Assembly (NCBI GenBank): GCA_048173955.1
Contig: DBEYOB010000174.1
Coordinates: forward strand, 1 to 8,293
Source: CAZUFB01 sp048173955
Lineage (GTDB): Bacteria; Actinomycetota; Coriobacteriia; Coriobacteriales; UMGS124
Direction: 5' to 3'
DNA length: 8,293 bases
The notes beneath the pieces were generated by a model. It was not told where the DNA came from. It saw only the letters and a program-made list of their open reading frames with translations, and did no database searches. Shown one piece after another: positions 5,321 to 8,293 of this stretch. The translations under genes and the position numbers were made by a program. Every line of letters starts with the position of its first letter. Positions within the stretch are counted from its first letter, which is position 1.

Positions 5321-8293
5321 CTAGGTCCCGAGCAGCGCGAGCACGTCCTCCCGCGTCAGCGCGGCGCTCGCCATCTCCTCGCCGCCAAGCACGCGCTCGG
5401 CCAGGTCGCGCTTGCGCTCCTGCATCTGTACGATGCGCTCCTCGACGGTGTCCTGGACCACGAGCTTGAACACGCTCACGGCGCGGGTCTGGCCGATGCG
5501 GTGGGCCCGGTCGGTGGCCTGGTCCTGGGTGGCGAGGTTCCACCAGGGGTCGTAGTGGACGACGACGTCGGCGGCGGTCAGGTTGAGCCCCACGCCGCCC
5601 GCCTTGAGCGAGATGAGGAACACGGGCGCCCCGCCCGCCTGGAAGCGCGCGACGAGGCGCGCCCGCTCCTCCTTGGATGTGGCGCCGGTGAGCGAGAGGT
5701 GGCCGACGCCCTCGTCGTCCAGCCGGGTAGCGATGAGGTCGAGCATGCTCGTGAACTGCGAGAACAGCAGGATGCGGTGGCCTGCGTCCACGGCGGTGCG
5801 CACGAGCTCCATGCAGGTGTCGAGCTTGGCGCTGCCCCCGCGGTAGTCCTCGTAGAACAGGCGCGGGTCGCAGCAGATCTGCCGCAGCTTGGTGAGCTCG
5901 GCGAGCACCTGCAGCTTGCTGCGCTTGAACTCGTCGGGCGCCTCGTGGGCGACCTGCAGGGCAAGGCGGTCCTGGTTGGCCCGGTAGAGCTTCTCCTGCT
6001 CGCCCTCCATGCGAGCGTACACGACGCTCTCGTCCTTGTCGGGCAAATCGTCCAGCACGTCGGACTTGAGGCGCCGCAGGATGAAGGGCGCCACCATGCA
6101 GCGCAGGCGCTCGGCAGCCCCCTCCTCGCCGTGCTCGACGGGCCCCTCGAAGCGCTCGGCGAACTCCCTGCGGCTGCCCAGGGCGCCCGGCATGAGGAAG
6201 TCGAAGATGCTCCACAGCTCGGCGAGGCGGTTCTCGATGGGCGTGCCGGTCAGGGCGAGGCGCACGTCGGCCGGCAGGCACTTGGCGCATTTGGCCGCCT
6301 GCGTGGCGGGATTCTTGACGTACTGCGCCTCGTCGAGCACGACGCGGGCGAAGCGCTGGGCGGCGTACTCTTCGATGTCGCGCTTCATGAGGTCGTACGA
6401 GGTCACGAGCACGTCGCGGCCGGGTGACCCGGCGATCGCCGCGCGCCGGGCGGCCTTGCTCCCGACCGCGGCGGCGGCGTCGAGCTGCGGGGCGAAGCGC
6501 GCCAGCTCGGCCATCCAGTTGTAAACGAGCGAGGCGGGGCACACGACGAGCGTGCAGCCGGTGCCGCCGGCCTCCTTGCGCGCCAGGATGTGGGCGACGA
6601 CCTGGAGCGTCTTGCCGAGGCCCATGTCGTCGGCGAGGATGCCCCCGAAACCGAGGCGCTCCAGGGTCTCGAGCCAGCGAAAGCCGTCGACCTGGTAGGG
6701 ACGCAGCACATCGGCAAGCGACGCCGGCACCTCGAAGTCGGCCTCGGCGAAGCTCTCGAGGTCGCGCACGATGGCGCGGAAGCCCGCGCCGCGCTCGAGC
6801 CGCACGCCCTCGGCCCGCTTGAGCAGGGCGTCGACGAAGAGCGCGCGGTTCGACGGCAGGCCGGAGACCCCCGATGCCAGGTCTTCGGGCTCCACGCCGA
6901 GCCCCTCGGCGAGGCCGTTGAGCGCGCGGACGCTGCCGTCGAGCTTCACGACGTCGCCGCTCGAGAGGCGCACGAAGCGCTGCCGCCGCCGGTACGAGGA
7001 GAGGTAGGCGACCAGGTCGGCGGGGGAGAGGCCGCTGGAGCCGACCTCGAGGTCGAGCAGGCCGCTCTTGACGGTCGCCTTGACGTGCACGGGGACGCCG
7101 GAGCGCGCCCTGACGTTGCGCAGCCGCTCGCTCAGCAGCACCTCGCCCAGTTCGGAGAGCTCGGCCAGGCCTTCGGTGAGCAGCAGGTAGAGGAGCTCGT
7201 CGTCGCTCTCGTCAAAGTGCGGCAGGGGGCCTTCGCCGGGGAAGTAGTCTTCGACGACGTCCTGGGCCTGGTACTCGACCGCCAGGTCGCGCGAAGGTTG
7301 GCCGGGGCGCCGCGGCTCGAACAGTCCCAGCGTGCAGGAGCCGTAGGTCACGGTGGCGCGGCAGAAGACGTTGCCGTCCTCGAGCCCGACCTCGAAGCGC
7401 AGCTCCGGGGCAGGGGGAACCAGGTCGCGCAGCGCCGTGGGCAGCTCGAGCTCGGTGCAGATGTCGAGGGCGGGCAGCACGGTCCGGCAGAAGGTGCCGA
7501 GGTCGCCCGACCCGATGTGCAGCGGGGCCCGGGCCGGCAGGAGCGTCCCGAAGAGCGAAGACGCCCGGCGTGCGTACTCGTCGCTGCAGCGCCAGGCGCG
7601 TTCGTCGTCGAGCAGGTAGAGGGTGCCGCTCGCGGAAAACGCTGCGAGCGAAGCTGGCAGGCGCAGGTCGAACCCGCCGCGCGGGCCGGGCTCGACCTGC
7701 GCGACGATTCGCGGGTCGCCGCGGACCACTGAGAGCGTGCGGCGCGGAGGGGCCGGATAGCCGCCCCGGTCGAACTCGAACGTCGACCCCTGCAGCAGGT
7801 CGAGCAGCTCCACGATGTCGGCGTCGGCCAGCGGGAGCTCTTTGACCTGCGTCCCGCGCCCGGCGTCCCAGTAGCGCCAGTGCGACGCGAAGAGCGCCTG
7901 CTGGCTGTGCACGACGCGCGCCGTCAGGTCGAGGATGGCGCGCGCCCGCCCGTCGAAGGCGCCGGGGCCGTGGACGAACGAGAGGTTCTTGCCGTACGAG
8001 AGCTCGGAGCGGGTCTCCCAGGCGTGCACCAGCTCGCCCACGTTCTTGACGACGTAGGATGCCTTGCCGCGGCGCACCCTGAGCTTGAGGGTCCACGTCT
8101 CGGCCCCGTAGGCGTGGGTCTCCGCCGGCTGCAGGCTCACCAGGAGCTCCGCCGGCTCCTTGACGTCCTCGCGCGCCGAGCGGGAGGCCCTGCGGGCGGC
8201 GGCGTCGTCGACGCGCTGGGCGGTGATGGCGGCGAACAGATAGGAGAGCTGCGGGCTCGACGGGGGTTCGGGAAGCTCGGGGATGCGCCGGGG
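5321..8293 (-). CDS. SNF2/HepA-family helicase-like ATPase with SNF2-associated N-terminal domain (partial, N-terminus outside the window)
   Basis: The frame is open from the window edge to TAG 5321-5323, giving 990 visible residues. Residues 1 to about 520 are the long region typical of bacterial SNF2_assoc proteins. These usually start with a SWIM zinc finger, which would lie beyond the window. The ATPase core follows: the LRPYQVDGFRWL entry motif, Walker A ADDMGLGKT (554-562, bases 6608-6634), DEAQ box (654-657, bases 6323-6334), and motif III LTGTPIEN. The C-terminal RecA-like lobe has ILLFSQFTSMLD, SLKAGGVGLNLTAADVV and motif VI DRAHRIGQ (928-935, bases 5489-5512) with its arginine finger. 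Such proteins are ATP-driven DNA or nucleoprotein translocases without true strand-separating activity. Their role in bacteria is mostly unknown, with transcription recycling (RapA), repair or defence as options. No nuclease, methylase or other defence partner is seen here. GTG 8138-8140 is probably internal, because the frame continues upstream with protein-like sequence. Confidence 0.93.
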   Translation of the reverse strand, partial: PRRIPELPEPPSSPQLSYLFAAITAQRVDDAAARRASRSAREDVKEPAELLVSLQPAETHAYGAETWTLKLRVRRGKASYVVKNVGELVHAWETRSELSYGKNLSFVHGPGAFDGRARAILDLTARVVHSQQALFASHWRYWDAGRGTQVKELPLADADIVELLDLLQGSTFEFDRGGYPAPPRRTLSVVRGDPRIVAQVEPGPRGGFDLRLPASLAAFSASGTLYLLDDERAWRCSDEYARRASSLFGTLLPARAPLHIGSGDLGTFCRTVLPALDICTELELPTALRDLVPPAPELRFEVGLEDGNVFCRATVTYGSCTLGLFEPRRPGQPSRDLAVEYQAQDVVEDYFPGEGPLPHFDESDDELLYLLLTEGLAELSELGEVLLSERLRNVRARSGVPVHVKATVKSGLLDLEVGSSGLSPADLVAYLSSYRRRQRFVRLSSGDVVKLDGSVRALNGLAEGLGVEPEDLASGVSGLPSNRALFVDALLKRAEGVRLERGAGFRAIVRDLESFAEADFEVPASLADVLRPYQVDGFRWLETLERLGFGGILADDMGLGKTLQVVAHILARKEAGGTGCTLVVCPASLVYNWMAELARFAPQLDAAAAVGSKAARRAAIAGSPGRDVLVTSYDLMKRDIEEYAAQRFARVVLDEAQYVKNPATQAAKCAKCLPADVRLALTGTPIENRLAELWSIFDFLMPGALGSRREFAERFEGPVEHGEEGAAERLRCMVAPFILRRLKSDVLDDLPDKDESVVYARMEGEQEKLYRANQDRLALQVAHEAPDEFKRSKLQVLAELTKLRQICCDPRLFYEDYRGGSAKLDTCMELVRTAVDAGHRILLFSQFTSMLDLIATRLDDEGVGHLSLTGATSKEERARLVARFQAGGAPVFLISLKAGGVGLNLTAADVVVHYDPWWNLATQDQATDRAHRIGQTRAVSVFKLVVQDTVEERIVQMQERKRDLAERVLGGEEMASAALTREDVLALLGT

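Noticed and set aside
4928..6427. Long + strand frame across the menA start and the SNF2 3' half
   Set aside because: It crosses two well-supported minus-strand genes and their spacer, and its product is His/Leu/Gly/Ala-rich shadow sequence.
6590..7732. Long + strand frame opposite the SNF2 N-terminal region
   Set aside because: Antisense shadow of a G+C-rich gene. It has no ribosome binding site or recognisable domain, while the minus-strand frame continues unbroken into the SNF2 motifs.

Overview
The window is very G+C-rich DNA with densely packed genes and G/C-biased third codon positions. Gene content and order (tilS-hpt-ftsH, then menA and a SNF2-family ATPase) point to a high-GC actinobacterium. 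The style of the genes fits a menaquinone-making member of the Coriobacteriia (Eggerthellaceae-like). That placement is an inference from gene order and composition, not a match I could run.

Left block, + strand (1-3276). The 3' end of tilS (tRNA-Ile lysidine synthetase) is followed by hpt (purine salvage phosphoribosyltransferase) and ftsH (membrane AAA+ zinc protease), closed by a textbook intrinsic terminator. A plausible extended -10 promoter (TGATAGAAT) lies inside the last tilS codons, exactly where the reading frame switches to A/T-rich, locally rare codons. hpt and ftsH may therefore be expressed separately from tilS. Hairpins sit at the tilS stop and just before the ftsH ribosome binding site.

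Middle block, + strand (about 3360-4122). A HicAB-type toxin-antitoxin module lies behind a strikingly A/T-rich promoter (about 16% G+C over 69 bases), unlike anything else in the window. The hicA reading frame is recognisable from end to end and has a perfect ribosome binding site, but codon 12 is an in-frame TGA. The toxin therefore looks nonsense-inactivated, or is made only as a truncated or read-through product. hicB is intact and has a C-terminal excisionase/MerR-like helix-turn-helix and a basic GRPK tail. A long hairpin separates the two genes. The module looks like an acquired cassette placed between the ftsH terminator and the convergent menA.

Right block, - strand (4162-8293). menA (1,4-dihydroxy-2-naphthoate prenyltransferase, menaquinone synthesis) lies downstream of a large SNF2/HepA-like helicase gene whose 5' end is beyond the window. 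The 163-base gap between them carries a possible menA promoter. The 3277-3369 stretch between the ftsH terminator and the A/T-rich promoter shows nothing I can name. No tRNA, rRNA, CRISPR array or insertion sequence is visible. The least ordinary part of the window is the hicA/hicB locus.
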